64,000 nucleotides of DNA from Mucilaginibacter robiniae. Its GTDB lineage: Bacteria; Bacteroidota; Bacteroidia; Sphingobacteriales; Sphingobacteriaceae. Below are positions 41,513-49,657 of the stretch, piece by piece (the first letter of the stretch is position 1; each line of letters begins with the position of its first letter). Under the pieces are notes generated by a model. The model searched no databases. It saw only the letters and a list, made by a program, of their open reading frames with translations, and had not been told where the DNA came from. The position numbers and the translations under genes were made by a program. The stretch is from contig NZ_CP051682.1 of NCBI RefSeq assembly GCF_012849215.1, positions 2,480,001 through 2,544,000 on the forward strand, written 5' to 3'.

Positions 41513-43958
41513 CTCCTACATTAATTAAATCGGCAAATACACCGGCGGCGGTTACTTCGGCACCTGCACCTGGGCCTTTTACTACCATAGGTCGCTCGCG
41601 ATACCTATCAGTCGTAAACGCAATGATATTATCACTGCCCGACATGCTGAAAAACGGATGGCTTTCATCAACCATTTGCAGGGTAATGGATGCCTGACCA
41701 TTATCCAACTTGCCAATGTAGCGCAGTACTTTGCCGCTGCTTTCGGCTTGTTGTTTCAGGTTGTTGAAGTAGGCATCTTCAGCTTTCAGCGCTGCATAGA
41801 AATCATCAACGGTTTGAGCATCCAGGCAGGCTTGTGGCAGCATGTTTTCAATTTGCACCTCTTCGGCTTCCATCGGGTAACCGGCATCACGGGCCAGGAT
41901 GAGTATTTTGCGCATAAAATCTTTACCACTCAAATCATCGCGCGGGTCAGGTTCAGTATAACCTTTTTCCTGCGCGGTTTTTACCACATCATGAAAGCTG
42001 ACATAACCCTTAAAATTATTAAAGATGTATGAAATAGTACCCGACAAAATAGCCTCAATTTTTTGTACCCGGTCGCCACTGCTCATTAAATCTTTCAGGG
42101 TGCGGATGATTGGTAAACCGGCTCCTACGTTAGTCTCGTAGAAGAAATCCACGCCATGTTTACGGGCCGTATCTTTAAATTTTTTATATTGACTGTAAGG
42201 CCCCGAATTGCCAATTTTATTACAAGTAACAATAGATATGTTGGCTTTAAATACATCCCCATAGCAAACAATAGGCTGCGGACTGGCCGTGTTATCTACA
42301 AACACACAGTTGGGCAGGTTCATGCTTTTCATGCGGGCTACAAACTCGGCTAAATCGGCAGGTTCGCCATGCTGTTCCAATTGTTGCTGCCAGGTATCCA
42401 GCGTTAAGCCATCACTGTTAAACAGCATCTGGCGGGTGTTACTGATACCAGCAATTTTTACCTGTATGCTGTTGTTCTGTTGTAGGTAGTCGCCGTGCTG
42501 CTGTAGCTGGTTGAATAAGGTTTTACCAATTTGACCGGTGCCCAGGCAAAACACATGCAGCGTTTTGTTAAACTGTGTAAAAAAGGCATCATGCACGGCA
42601 TTCATAGCCTTAGCCAGATCAGTTGCCGATATAATAACCGAAATATTATACTCCGACGAACCTTGCGCAATAGCTCGTACATTCACCCCATTACGCCCTA
42701 AGGCATTGAACAAGCGGCCCGACATGCCCGGCGTTTGTTTCATGTTTTCACCTACAATGGCCAAGATGGCCAAGTTGCCTTCAATCACGGGAGCATCCAG
42801 CTTTTGCGCCAGTAGCTCCAACTCAAACTCCTGTATGATTAGTTTTTGGGCTTTTTCCGCAGCCTCTGGCTGTACCGCGAAGGTAATGCTGTGCTCGGAG
42901 GAAGATTGGGTAATCAGAATCACATTGATCTGCTCGCGAGCTAGTAAGGAAAACAAGCGGCCGCTAAACCCGGCTTTACCTACCATGCCGCTACCCTGCA
43001 AATTCAGGATGCTGATTTGGCTGATGGAAGAGATCCCTTTAATAGGTAAATTATTATTAGCTTTTACATCATGCCGGATAAAGGTACCTTCAAAGGTAGG
43101 CTCGAAAGTATTTTTAATAACGATAGGAATGCGCTTTAAAAATGCCGGAATCATGGTAGGTGGATAGATAACCTTAGCCCCAAAGTACGATAGCTCCATG
43201 GCCTCGGTATAAGTTAGTTCCGGTAACGAGAAGGCTTTTTTAACCAAGCGTGGGTCGGCAGTCATCATGCCGTTTACATCAGTCCAAATCTGTATCTCAG
43301 TAGCTTGCAGGGCTGCGCCAAACAGGGCTGCGGTATAATCACTACCACCACGACCTAAAGTAGTTACCTGTCCGGCATCATTACTGGCAATAAAGCCGGT
43401 TACCAGCAATATTTTGCCGGCATTCTCGGTAACCAGGTTGCGTATTAATAGGTCGGTTAATCCGGTATTTACTTTAGCCTGCCCGAAGCTGCTGTCTGTT
43501 TTAATCACCTCAGTAGCATCCACAAACAACACTTCTTGAAAATGCTGTAAGGCCAAACGGCTCAGCAATAAAGTAGAACAGCGTTCGCCAAAGCTTAGAA
43601 TGTGGTCGCGTGTTTTGGCAGTTAATTCCCGCAAGGTAAACACGCCTTGCAGCAAATCTTCCAGTTGGTTGAAGTAAATTTTAAGGCGGGTATAAACCGG
43701 GTTTTGGTGCGGAATATCGAGCAACTGCTTTACAGCATCAAAATGCCGGCTTTCCAATTCGGCCAATTGTGCTGTAAACTCTTGTCCGGCAGCTGCATTT
43801 GTAGCCATTTCTGCCAGCAGATTGGTTACTCCGCTCATGGCCGATGTAACTACCACCAAACCTGAGCCGGGTTCACGTTCCTGCCCGATAATGTCAATTA
43901 CGGTACGGATACTTTCTGCCGAACCTACTGAAGTGCCTCCAAATTTTAAAACTTTCAT
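41505..43958 (-). CDS. thrA: Bifunctional aspartate kinase / homoserine dehydrogenase
   Basis: ThrA catalyses the first and third steps of the aspartate pathway to threonine. In its 817 residues (E. coli ThrA is about 820) it has the kinase start VLKFGGTSVGSAESI and paired ACT-type regulatory domains (about 310-450, for example GMVGKAGFSGRLFSLL and TPGMSGRLFNALGRNGVNVR). The homoserine dehydrogenase part starts at FCLGTGQIGKTLFNQL and includes the conserved YTEPDPRDDLSGKDFMRK. It is the first structural gene after the leader peptide and terminator at 43975-44111, which should make its expression depend on charged tRNA-Thr and tRNA-Ile. Confidence 0.96.
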   Translation of the reverse strand: MKVLKFGGTSVGSAESIRTVIDIIGQEREPGSGLVVVTSAMSGVTNLLAEMATNAAAGQEFTAQLAELESRHFDAVKQLLDIPHQNPVYTRLKIYFNQLEDLLQGVFTLRELTAKTRDHILSFGERCSTLLLSRLALQHFQEVLFVDATEVIKTDSSFGQAKVNTGLTDLLIRNLVTENAGKILLVTGFIASNDAGQVTTLGRGGSDYTAALFGAALQATEIQIWTDVNGMMTADPRLVKKAFSLPELTYTEAMELSYFGAKVIYPPTMIPAFLKRIPIVIKNTFEPTFEGTFIRHDVKANNNLPIKGISSISQISILNLQGSGMVGKAGFSGRLFSLLAREQINVILITQSSSEHSITFAVQPEAAEKAQKLIIQEFELELLAQKLDAPVIEGNLAILAIVGENMKQTPGMSGRLFNALGRNGVNVRAIAQGSSEYNISVIISATDLAKAMNAVHDAFFTQFNKTLHVFCLGTGQIGKTLFNQLQQHGDYLQQNNSIQVKIAGISNTRQMLFNSDGLTLDTWQQQLEQHGEPADLAEFVARMKSMNLPNCVFVDNTASPQPIVCYGDVFKANISIVTCNKIGNSGPYSQYKKFKDTARKHGVDFFYETNVGAGLPIIRTLKDLMSSGDRVQKIEAILSGTISYIFNNFKGYVSFHDVVKTAQEKGYTEPDPRDDLSGKDFMRKILILARDAGYPMEAEEVQIENMLPQACLDAQTVDDFYAALKAEDAYFNNLKQQAESSGKVLRYIGKLDNGQASITLQMVDESHPFFSMSGSDNIIAFTTDRYRERPMVVKGPGAGAEVTAAGVFADLINVGAN

Positions 43959-43974
43959 ATACGCCCTGTTAAAG

Positions 43975-44016
43975 CAAAAGCGCCTTCCTCTGTTTTACCG
44001 GAGGAAGGCGCTTTTG
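43975..44016 (-). terminator. Attenuator terminator of the thr operon
   Basis: A 16-bp perfect stem (43975-43990 with 44001-44016) with a 10-base loop. Read on the minus strand it ends GCGCTTTTG, 16 bases before the thrA ATG. The 5' half plus part of the loop (43998-44008, CCTTCCTCCGG on the minus strand) can instead pair with CCGGAGGCAGG (44049-44059) at the end of the leader-peptide gene, 10 of 11 positions. This gives mutually exclusive terminator and antiterminator folds. The T tract is short (four). Confidence 0.85.
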
Positions 44017-44045
44017 TTGGTTTTTATTTTTTCTTACCGTACAAA

Positions 44046-44111
44046 CTACCTGCCTCCGGAACAAATGCCGGTGGTGGTAATAATGGTTGTAATAGTAATG
44101 TTGGTAATCAT
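44046..44111 (-). CDS. thrL: Threonine operon leader peptide (Thr/Ile-rich)
   Basis: A 21-codon frame, ATG at 44111 and TAG at 44046, encodes a peptide with 7 Thr and 6 Ile (MITNITITTIITTTGI at its start) and ends CSGGR. This is the composition of thr leader peptides such as E. coli ThrL. Codons 18-21 form segment 2 of the antiterminator; a ribosome reaching the stop codon covers it and lets the terminator form. A ribosome stalled at Thr or Ile codons leaves it free and thrA is transcribed. A further CCGG/CCGG pairing inside the gene gives a possible 1:2 hairpin. The gene lies about 88 bp upstream of thrA. The mechanism is inferred by analogy; the layout is directly visible. Confidence 0.85.
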   Translation of the reverse strand: MITNITITTIITTTGICSGGR

Positions 44112-44120
44112 GTATGTATT

Positions 44121-44135
44121 CGTCAGGTGCTGACG
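44121..44135. promoter_or_regulatory. Small perfect hairpin before thrL
   Basis: CGTCAG and CTGACG form a 6-bp stem with a 3-base loop, 9 bases upstream of the thrL ATG on the minus strand. It may be a 5' leader hairpin or operator. TAATTTAC further upstream is a weak -7 candidate. Confidence 0.35.
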
Positions 44136-44225
44136 GTTGTAAATTAAAGAGATAAATATTACAAATGCAAACCGAATAGGTTAATTTTTAGTTAGGGCTT
44201 AAAGTTTTGTAGTTTTACGCACTTT

Positions 44226-45146
44226 ATGCAGGGTATCGTCACTAAATCAACCGGCAGCTGGTATCAGGTACAAACACCTGAAGGAAACCGGTATGACTGC
44301 CGTATCAAAGGTAAGTTCCGTATTCAGGGGCTCACCACCACCAACCCCATTGCTGTGGGCGACCAGGTAGATTTTGACCTGGAGCCTGAATTACAGCAAG
44401 GGGTCATTAACAAACTGCATCCACGCAAAAATTATATTATCCGCAAATCCATCAACCTGTCTAAACAAGCACAAATTATTGCAGCCAATCTTGATCAGGC
44501 TTTTTTGGTAGTTACTTTGGCTTCCCCGCGTACTTCGCTGGGGTTTATTGACCGCTTTTTGGTAACTGCCGAAGCTTATGATATTCCGGCCTCGTTGGTG
44601 TTTAACAAGCTCGATATGTTTAGTGAAGAAGGGTTGGAGATACTGGCCGAGTACAAAAGCATTTATGAAAACCTGGGTTATCCATGTTATGAGGTATCAG
44701 CCTTAAAGGGCACCAACATTCCGCAATTAGTAACGCAGCTAAAAGATAAAATTACTTTGTTTTCCGGGCACTCAGGCGTCGGTAAATCCAGCTTGATGAA
44801 TGCCATACTACCTGATTTGCAACTGCGTACCATGGAAGTATCCGAATGGAGCGATAAAGGCATGCACACCACCACTTTTGCCGAAATGTACGATCTGCCT
44901 GGTGGCGGTGCTATTATTGATACGCCCGGTATACGTGAGTTGGGGATTATTGATATTGACCAGCAGGAACTCAGCCACTTCTTTCCTGAAATGCGTGATC
45001 GTATGCATAGCTGCCGTTTTCATAATTGCCGGCATATCAACGAACCCGGCTGCGCTGTACTGGAAGCTCTAGAAAATGGTGAAATTGAACCCTCCCGCTA
45101 CGAAAGTTACCTGAGCATGTATCATGGTAATGATACCAGAGCATAA
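44226..45146 (+). CDS. rsgA: Ribosome small-subunit GTPase RsgA
   Basis: RsgA helps mature the 30S subunit by GTP hydrolysis. The 306-residue protein has the circularly permuted G motifs in the order NKLD (127-130), P-loop GHSGVGKSS (181-189) and DTPG (232-235), after an OB-fold at about 1-70. The C-terminal zinc knuckle uses Cys263, Cys268, His270 and Cys276 (HSCRFHNCRHINEPGC). All hallmarks are intact. TAGTTTTA at 44210-44217 is a near-consensus -7 box. The stop codon lies inside a 7-base repeat array. Confidence 0.96.
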   Translation: MQGIVTKSTGSWYQVQTPEGNRYDCRIKGKFRIQGLTTTNPIAVGDQVDFDLEPELQQGVINKLHPRKNYIIRKSINLSKQAQIIAANLDQAFLVVTLASPRTSLGFIDRFLVTAEAYDIPASLVFNKLDMFSEEGLEILAEYKSIYENLGYPCYEVSALKGTNIPQLVTQLKDKITLFSGHSGVGKSSLMNAILPDLQLRTMEVSEWSDKGMHTTTFAEMYDLPGGGAIIDTPGIRELGIIDIDQQELSHFFPEMRDRMHSCRFHNCRHINEPGCAVLEALENGEIEPSRYESYLSMYHGNDTRA

Positions 45147-45178
45147 TTGAGAATCAAGAATATAGAATCAGGAGTCAA
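45144..45178 (+). repeat. 7-base array, left arm (rsgA-dtd spacer)
   Basis: Five contiguous 7-base units (TAATTGA then GAATCAA, GAATATA, GAATCAG, GAGTCAA) begin at the rsgA stop codon. They are inverted relative to the array at 45276-45310. Confidence 0.75.
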
Positions 45179-45275
45179 GACCTTTTTTGCGGGTGATTAA
45201 AAATATATAGCACAATATCTTGTGGCTTTTTTGTTGGTTTAAGAGATGAAAAGCATTGTATCTCTACGAATGGTT

Positions 45276-45310
45276 TTGCATCTTTATTCCTGATTCTATA
45301 TTCTCAATTC
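45276..45310 (-). repeat. 7-base array, right arm (rsgA-dtd spacer)
   Basis: Five 7-base units on the minus strand (GAATTGA, GAATATA, GAATCAG, GAATAAA, GATGCAA) end 5 bases before the dtd ATG at 45316. The arms GAATATAGAATCAGGA and its complement can pair across the ~100-base spacer. Confidence 0.75.
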
Positions 45311-45315
45311 TAACA

Positions 45316-45768
45316 ATGCGCGCTATACTACAACGAGTTACCAGTGCATCCTGCACGGTTGATGGTCAGGTTACTGGCCAAATTAATACAGGGTTTTTGA
45401 TTTTGCTAGGCATTGAAGATATTGATACCATTGAAGATGTGCAATGGCTGGCTCAGAAGATTGTAGGCATGCGGGTATTTGGTGATGAAAACGGATTGAT
45501 GAATAAATCTCTGGCTGATATTGACGGTCGTATTCTGCTGATTTCACAGTTCACACTGTTCGCTCAAACTAAAAAAGGCAACCGACCTTCGTTTATTCGT
45601 GCGGCTAAGCCTGATAAAGCCATTCCGTTGTATGAACAGATGATTACCACACTGACCTCTTTGACCGGTCATGATACAGCCACTGGTATTTTTGGTGCCG
45701 ATATGAAGATTAGCCTGGTCAATGATGGGCCGGTCACTATCATTATGGACACGAAGAATCGTGAATGA
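45316..45768 (+). CDS. dtd: D-aminoacyl-tRNA deacylase
   Basis: Dtd removes D-amino acids and glycine misacylated onto tRNA. The protein has 150 residues from ATG 45316 (MRAILQRVTSA). An upstream in-frame start at 45256 would translate the repeat array and is rejected. Catalytic motifs SQFTL (77-81) and the cross-subunit Gly138-Pro139 in NDGPVTII are intact. The last codons (TKNRE) and the stop lie within an inverted repeat shared with the other side of the spacer before the MazG gene. Confidence 0.95.
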   Translation: MRAILQRVTSASCTVDGQVTGQINTGFLILLGIEDIDTIEDVQWLAQKIVGMRVFGDENGLMNKSLADIDGRILLISQFTLFAQTKKGNRPSFIRAAKPDKAIPLYEQMITTLTSLTGHDTATGIFGADMKISLVNDGPVTIIMDTKNRE

Positions 45769-45786
45769 TTGCGAATTATATGAATT
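45749..45786 (+). repeat. Degenerate repeat, left arm (dtd-mazG spacer)
   Basis: An array of CGAAT-like words overlaps the end of dtd. GCGAATTATATGAAT (45771-45785) pairs with ATTCGTATAATTCGA (45877-45891) at 13 of 15 positions, and the outer CACGAA pairs with TTCGTG. Confidence 0.55.
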
Positions 45787-45875
45787 GGTAAGTATAAATA
45801 AGGCACGTTATCTTTTAGTAAATGATGCTTTGAATTTTTGTAATCTATTCAGCTTGCATAATTAGTGTTGACTCA

Positions 45876-45912
45876 CATTCGTATAATTCGATTCAATTCG
45901 AGACATTCGTGT
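45876..45912 (-). repeat. Degenerate repeat, right arm (dtd-mazG spacer)
   Basis: The inverted partner of 45749-45786, ending 2 bases before the MazG-like gene's ATG. It contains five ATTC words at 5-10 base intervals. Confidence 0.55.
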
Positions 45913-45914
45913 TT

Positions 45915-46241
45915 ATGACGATTGAAGAAGCACAGCAACTGGTTGACCGCTGGATTAACACGACGGGTATCCGCTATTTTAATGAACTGACCAATACCGC
46001 TATTTTAATGGAGGAAGTGGGCGAAGTAGCCCGCATTATGGCCCGGCAGTATGGCGAACAATCCTTCAAGAAATCTGATACCGAAGTAAACCTGGCTGAT
46101 GAAATGGCTGATGTGTTGTTTGTGCTGATATGTCTGGCTAATCAAACTGGCATTAATCTAACGGAGGCACTGGAGAAAAATCTGGAAAAGAAAAGCATCA
46201 GGGATGCCGACCGGCATCGGAACAACGAAAAGCTAAAATAA
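45915..46241 (+). CDS. MazG-like nucleotide pyrophosphohydrolase
   Basis: The protein has 108 residues from ATG 45915; a GTG two codons upstream lies in the repeat arm. The all-alpha MazG-fold motifs are EEVGEVARIMAR (ExxE) and NLADEMADVLFVL (ExxD), which bind Mg ions. It should hydrolyse NTPs or dNTPs to monophosphates, a house-cleaning role. It is a single-domain form, shorter than E. coli MazG. It follows dtd and may share its transcript. Confidence 0.88.
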   Translation: MTIEEAQQLVDRWINTTGIRYFNELTNTAILMEEVGEVARIMARQYGEQSFKKSDTEVNLADEMADVLFVLICLANQTGINLTEALEKNLEKKSIRDADRHRNNEKLK

Positions 46242-46403
46242 GGGTACAATCCGCTGTAAACGGACACTTACTTGTATCAAAAGCGAACAGACAATCTTAA
46301 TATATATTAATGTAATTGGTTGATTTGTAATTGTTTATATTGGTGGCATTGTCTTGGGAAAGAGTTTTCTAATCGTGTAATTGGCAACTAGTAGCATTCA
46401 TTT
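46242..46403. promoter_or_regulatory. Upstream region of FtsX-type permease
   Basis: The 162-base leader contains CCGCTGTAAACGG and GCGAACAG words, and a TGGCATTGTCTTGGG at 46344-46358. The last word resembles a sigma-54 site only in part (GG-N10-GG instead of GG-N10-GC). Regulation of such permeases by two-component systems is possible but not demonstrated. Confidence 0.25.
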
Positions 46404-48776
46404 ATGATTCAGCTCTTTTTTAAAACTTTGTTCCGCAACCTTTGGAAAAATAAGACTTATAGTTTCCTAAATATTTTTGGTTTGGCTATGGGCATTGCCT
46501 GTGCCAGTCTGATTTTTTTATGGGTGGAGAACGAGATCAGCTTTGATCAGCAATATAGCAAGCGCGACCGCTTGTACCGTATTATGGAAAATCAGGCGTA
46601 TGATGGTAGCGTGCGTACCTTTGGTTCTACCCCAGCTCCAATGGGGCCTGCTATGAAAACGGAGATATCCGGCATTGCCAACACTTGCCGTATGGATGAT
46701 GCCCGTTTTTTGTTCAGTCGGGGAGATAAGGCATTGTACGAACAAGGCGTATATGCTGATCCTTCTGTTTTCAATATGTTTACTATCGAGTTCGTACAGG
46801 GCAATGCTCAAACTGCTTTTCGGGAGTTGTACTCGGTAGTGATTACCCAAAAAATGGCCAGGCAGTTCTTCGGGTCTGAAAACCAAGCTGTAGGTAAAAT
46901 GCTGAGAGTAAATAATGAGCGCAGCTACGTAGTTTCGGGTGTAATTAAGGACGTACCATCTAACTCTACGCTGCAATTTGACTGGTTGGCTCCTTTCGAA
47001 ATTACTTACAAGCAGCGTATAGCCGATTTAGCAGTGTGGGGCAACAACAGTGTTAACACTTACGTGGAATTACAGCCTGGAGCCAGTCCGGATGCAGTTA
47101 ACAAACAACTGTACGGTTATATACAAACCAAAGCATCGGGTGCTATTGCGCGGCCATTGTTGTTTTCCATGAACGACTGGCACCTGCGTCAGGGCTTTGA
47201 AAATGGGAAGCAAGCCGGAGGCCGCATTCAGTATATCCGTATGTTCACCTTTATCGCCTGGATTATACTGCTGATCGCCTGCATCAACTTCATGAATCTG
47301 GCTACGGCCCGTAGCGAAAAGCGAGCTAAAGAAGTAGGTGTACGCAAAGTACTAGGAGCCGTTAAAAGCCGGCTAATTACACAATTTATTGGCGAAGCAT
47401 TACTGATGTCGGTAATAGCCGTTATATTAAGTGTAATTATCGTAGTGTTGCTGTTGCCTGGCTTTAACCAATTAGTTCAGCAACAGTTAACCGCAGAGGT
47501 ATTCAAACCTGTACACATGGCAGCTTTACTGGTTATTGCTTTGGTGTGTGGTTTGTTTTCGGGCAGTTACCCTTCTTTTTATCTTTCCTCTTTTAACCCG
47601 GTTGCCATATTTAAAGGGCACAAGGTAAAAAGCAGCGGACCAGAATACGTTCGGAAAGGGCTGGCGGTGTTACAGTTCAGCATATCTATAACACTTATTA
47701 TTAGTACTATCATCATTTATCAGCAAATACAGCATGTAAAAAACAGAGAATTAGGTTATAACCGCAACAACCTGGTGGCGATAGATATTCATTCAACTAC
47801 GGTGCGCAACTTTACTGCGGTAAAGCAGGAATTACTGAACACCGGCGTTATAGATAACCTGGGTTTAAGCGATTACAATCCCCTAAGCGACGGTGATAAT
47901 GGTTCCGGATTTAGATGGCAAGGTAAAGATCCGAATAAAGAAATCTTAATGTCTTACCGTTATGTGAACAGTGGCTTAATCCCGACCCTGAATTTAAAGT
48001 TAAAGGAAGGCCGTGATTTTAAAACGGATAGTAAGTCAGATAGTACCAATATCATCATCACCGAATCTCTTGCACAACTATTGGGTGAAGGAAGCGCCTT
48101 AGGTAAAACCATGCAGACTGATGTAAATGAAACACGAACCTTAACTTTTACGGTAGTAGGCGTAGTTAAAGATTTTGTATATGGCGATATGTACGGTACT
48201 AGTGATCCGGTTATTTTTTTCTGCACGCCATCAGAAGCAAAGTATATTTATGCCCGTATTAAGCCACAAGCTGATATAGCTAATGCCTTAAACCGCATAG
48301 AAGGTGTTATGAAAAATAGTGAACCAGCCTACCCCTTTGTGTATAACTTTGTTGACGATCAGTTTAACCAGCGTTTTAAAAGTGAGGCATTGGTCGGAAA
48401 GCTTTCCGGTGTTTTTGCCTCTTTGGCTATTGTCATCTCCTGCCTGGGGCTGTTTGGTTTGGCCGCCTACACTGCCGAAAGGCGTAACAGAGAAATAGGT
48501 ATTCGTAAAGTATTAGGTGCTAGTGTGGCGGGTATTACTACTTTGTTATCCAAAGAATTTATTCAACTGGTAATTATTGCCGCCATTATTGCCTTTCCGA
48601 TAGCTTGGTGGAGTATGCACCAGTGGCTGGATGGCTATGCTTACCGAATAACCATTAATTGGTGGGTGTTTGTAGCCGCAGGTTTATTGGCTATTCTGAT
48701 CGCTTTATTAACTATCAGCTTTCAATCTATCAAAGCAGCATTAACCAATCCGGTAAAAACCCTACGTGCCGATTGA
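46404..48776 (+). CDS. FtsX/MacB-type ABC permease
   Basis: This 790-residue inner-membrane protein has two FtsX-like halves. Each has an N-terminal or central helix, a large periplasmic MacB_PCD domain and three further helices. The signatures EKRAKEVGVRKVLGAVKSRL (about 310) and ERRNREIGIRKVLGASVAGI (about 695) mark the two FtsX domains. These permeases work with a separate ATPase in MacB-like mechanotransmission or peptide export. No ATPase gene is adjacent, so it is an orphan, as is common for multi-copy permeases in Bacteroidota. Cargo unknown. Confidence 0.87.
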   Translation: MIQLFFKTLFRNLWKNKTYSFLNIFGLAMGIACASLIFLWVENEISFDQQYSKRDRLYRIMENQAYDGSVRTFGSTPAPMGPAMKTEISGIANTCRMDDARFLFSRGDKALYEQGVYADPSVFNMFTIEFVQGNAQTAFRELYSVVITQKMARQFFGSENQAVGKMLRVNNERSYVVSGVIKDVPSNSTLQFDWLAPFEITYKQRIADLAVWGNNSVNTYVELQPGASPDAVNKQLYGYIQTKASGAIARPLLFSMNDWHLRQGFENGKQAGGRIQYIRMFTFIAWIILLIACINFMNLATARSEKRAKEVGVRKVLGAVKSRLITQFIGEALLMSVIAVILSVIIVVLLLPGFNQLVQQQLTAEVFKPVHMAALLVIALVCGLFSGSYPSFYLSSFNPVAIFKGHKVKSSGPEYVRKGLAVLQFSISITLIISTIIIYQQIQHVKNRELGYNRNNLVAIDIHSTTVRNFTAVKQELLNTGVIDNLGLSDYNPLSDGDNGSGFRWQGKDPNKEILMSYRYVNSGLIPTLNLKLKEGRDFKTDSKSDSTNIIITESLAQLLGEGSALGKTMQTDVNETRTLTFTVVGVVKDFVYGDMYGTSDPVIFFCTPSEAKYIYARIKPQADIANALNRIEGVMKNSEPAYPFVYNFVDDQFNQRFKSEALVGKLSGVFASLAIVISCLGLFGLAAYTAERRNREIGIRKVLGASVAGITTLLSKEFIQLVIIAAIIAFPIAWWSMHQWLDGYAYRITINWWVFVAAGLLAILIALLTISFQSIKAALTNPVKTLRAD

Positions 48777-48787
48777 TAAATAACAAT

Positions 48788-48818
48788 AAAGCTGCAAGTA
48801 TATTAATCTTGCAGCTTT
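48788..48818. terminator. Convergent terminator between permease and comB
   Basis: An 11-bp perfect stem AAAGCTGCAAG (48788-48798) with 48808-48818 overlaps the last codons of comB, whose stop is at 48803. It works best for the plus-strand gene. Confidence 0.75.
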
Positions 48819-49525
48819 GTTAATTTCTCTCCTTCCAGTACAGGTATGGCTGTGGTTAGATCAATCTGCATGCAAAAGGCAATATCTTCGGTAATGCCCA
48901 GCTTGCGCAGGCGTTCGCCATGCGAGGTTTTTTTCAGATAGTCGCTGATGTCGTGTTTGCCTAATTGGTATAAATCGTTAGCCGCAATGGCAGGGTCATC
49001 CAGCTTGTACTCCAGTTCTTTTAGTTGTTCAATTACGGCACCGGCAAATAAAGTATCTTCCAGGTTGAAGTTATTTTTCCAGCCGGCGCATACCAGCAAA
49101 ATATTATCGTGCTGCGTTTTCAGCCAGTTGCATAGTGCTGTTAGATTTAAAAACGAGCCAATAACTACTCTTTTAGCCTGGCGTGACAAGTGCAAAGCAT
49201 GTGTACCGTTGGTAGTGGTAAGTACTACTGTTTTGCCAGCTACCTTTTCGGGTGTGTAAGCGAACGGCGAGTTGCCAAAATCAAAACCAGTCACTACTTC
49301 GCCGTTGCGTTCGGCAGCTAGTAAGTAGTTCAATCCTTTTTCACGATAAGCGGCACATTCTTCTACTTCTGATACGGGTATAATAGCTTCAGCCCCGTTC
49401 TCAATACCGTAACAGATAGATGACGTAGCCCTGAAGATGTCGATGATAACAACAATATAATTTTCTACTTTATATAAGGGTAGTAAAGCCGGGGTAAGGC
49501 AAACCTCAAGGCAGTTTTTTTGCAT
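48803..49525 (-). CDS. comB: 2-phosphosulfolactate phosphatase (ComB)
   Basis: ComB dephosphorylates 2-phosphosulfolactate to sulfolactate, known from coenzyme M synthesis in methanogens. The 240-residue protein carries family motifs VVIIDIFRATSSICYGIENGA, VTGFDFGNSPFAYTP and VVLTTTNGTHALHL. Homologues are common in Bacteroidota, which do not make coenzyme M; a role in sulfonolipid or sulfonate metabolism is plausible but unproven. No comA or comC is adjacent. Its stop lies inside the convergent terminator. Confidence 0.88.
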   Translation of the reverse strand: MQKNCLEVCLTPALLPLYKVENYIVVIIDIFRATSSICYGIENGAEAIIPVSEVEECAAYREKGLNYLLAAERNGEVVTGFDFGNSPFAYTPEKVAGKTVVLTTTNGTHALHLSRQAKRVVIGSFLNLTALCNWLKTQHDNILLVCAGWKNNFNLEDTLFAGAVIEQLKELEYKLDDPAIAANDLYQLGKHDISDYLKKTSHGERLRKLGITEDIAFCMQIDLTTAIPVLEGEKLTKLQD

Positions 49526-49562
49526 AAATAATAATGAATGGCCAATGCCGCTAATGTGAAAT

Positions 49563-49619
49563 ACAAAGCGACCTCTGCTCAGCGCACGTTAGTTATGCAA
49601 AGATCAGCGGTCGCTTCGT
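49563..49619. repeat. Imperfect inverted repeat between comB and gcvT
   Basis: ACAAAGCGACC (49563-49573) pairs with GGTCGCTTCGT (49609-49619) at 10 of 11 positions. A second short stem AATGAC/GTCATT with a T run follows at 49627-49646. It resembles a decayed intergenic palindrome of the kind with GCTTCGT and CAATGACG words, but this is from memory. Confidence 0.45.
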
Positions 49620-49657
49620 ATGGTACAATGACGTAAGTCATTTTTTGTAGTAAGTGC

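Noticed and set aside
43822..44133. 103-residue plus-strand frame opposite thrA start and leader
   Set aside because: Its Val/Ile-rich end is the mirror of the Thr/Ile codons of the leader peptide; it crosses the terminator stem.
45144..45310. Heptamer arrays considered as CRISPR
   Set aside because: Units are 7 bases, contiguous and variable, with no spacers and no cas genes.
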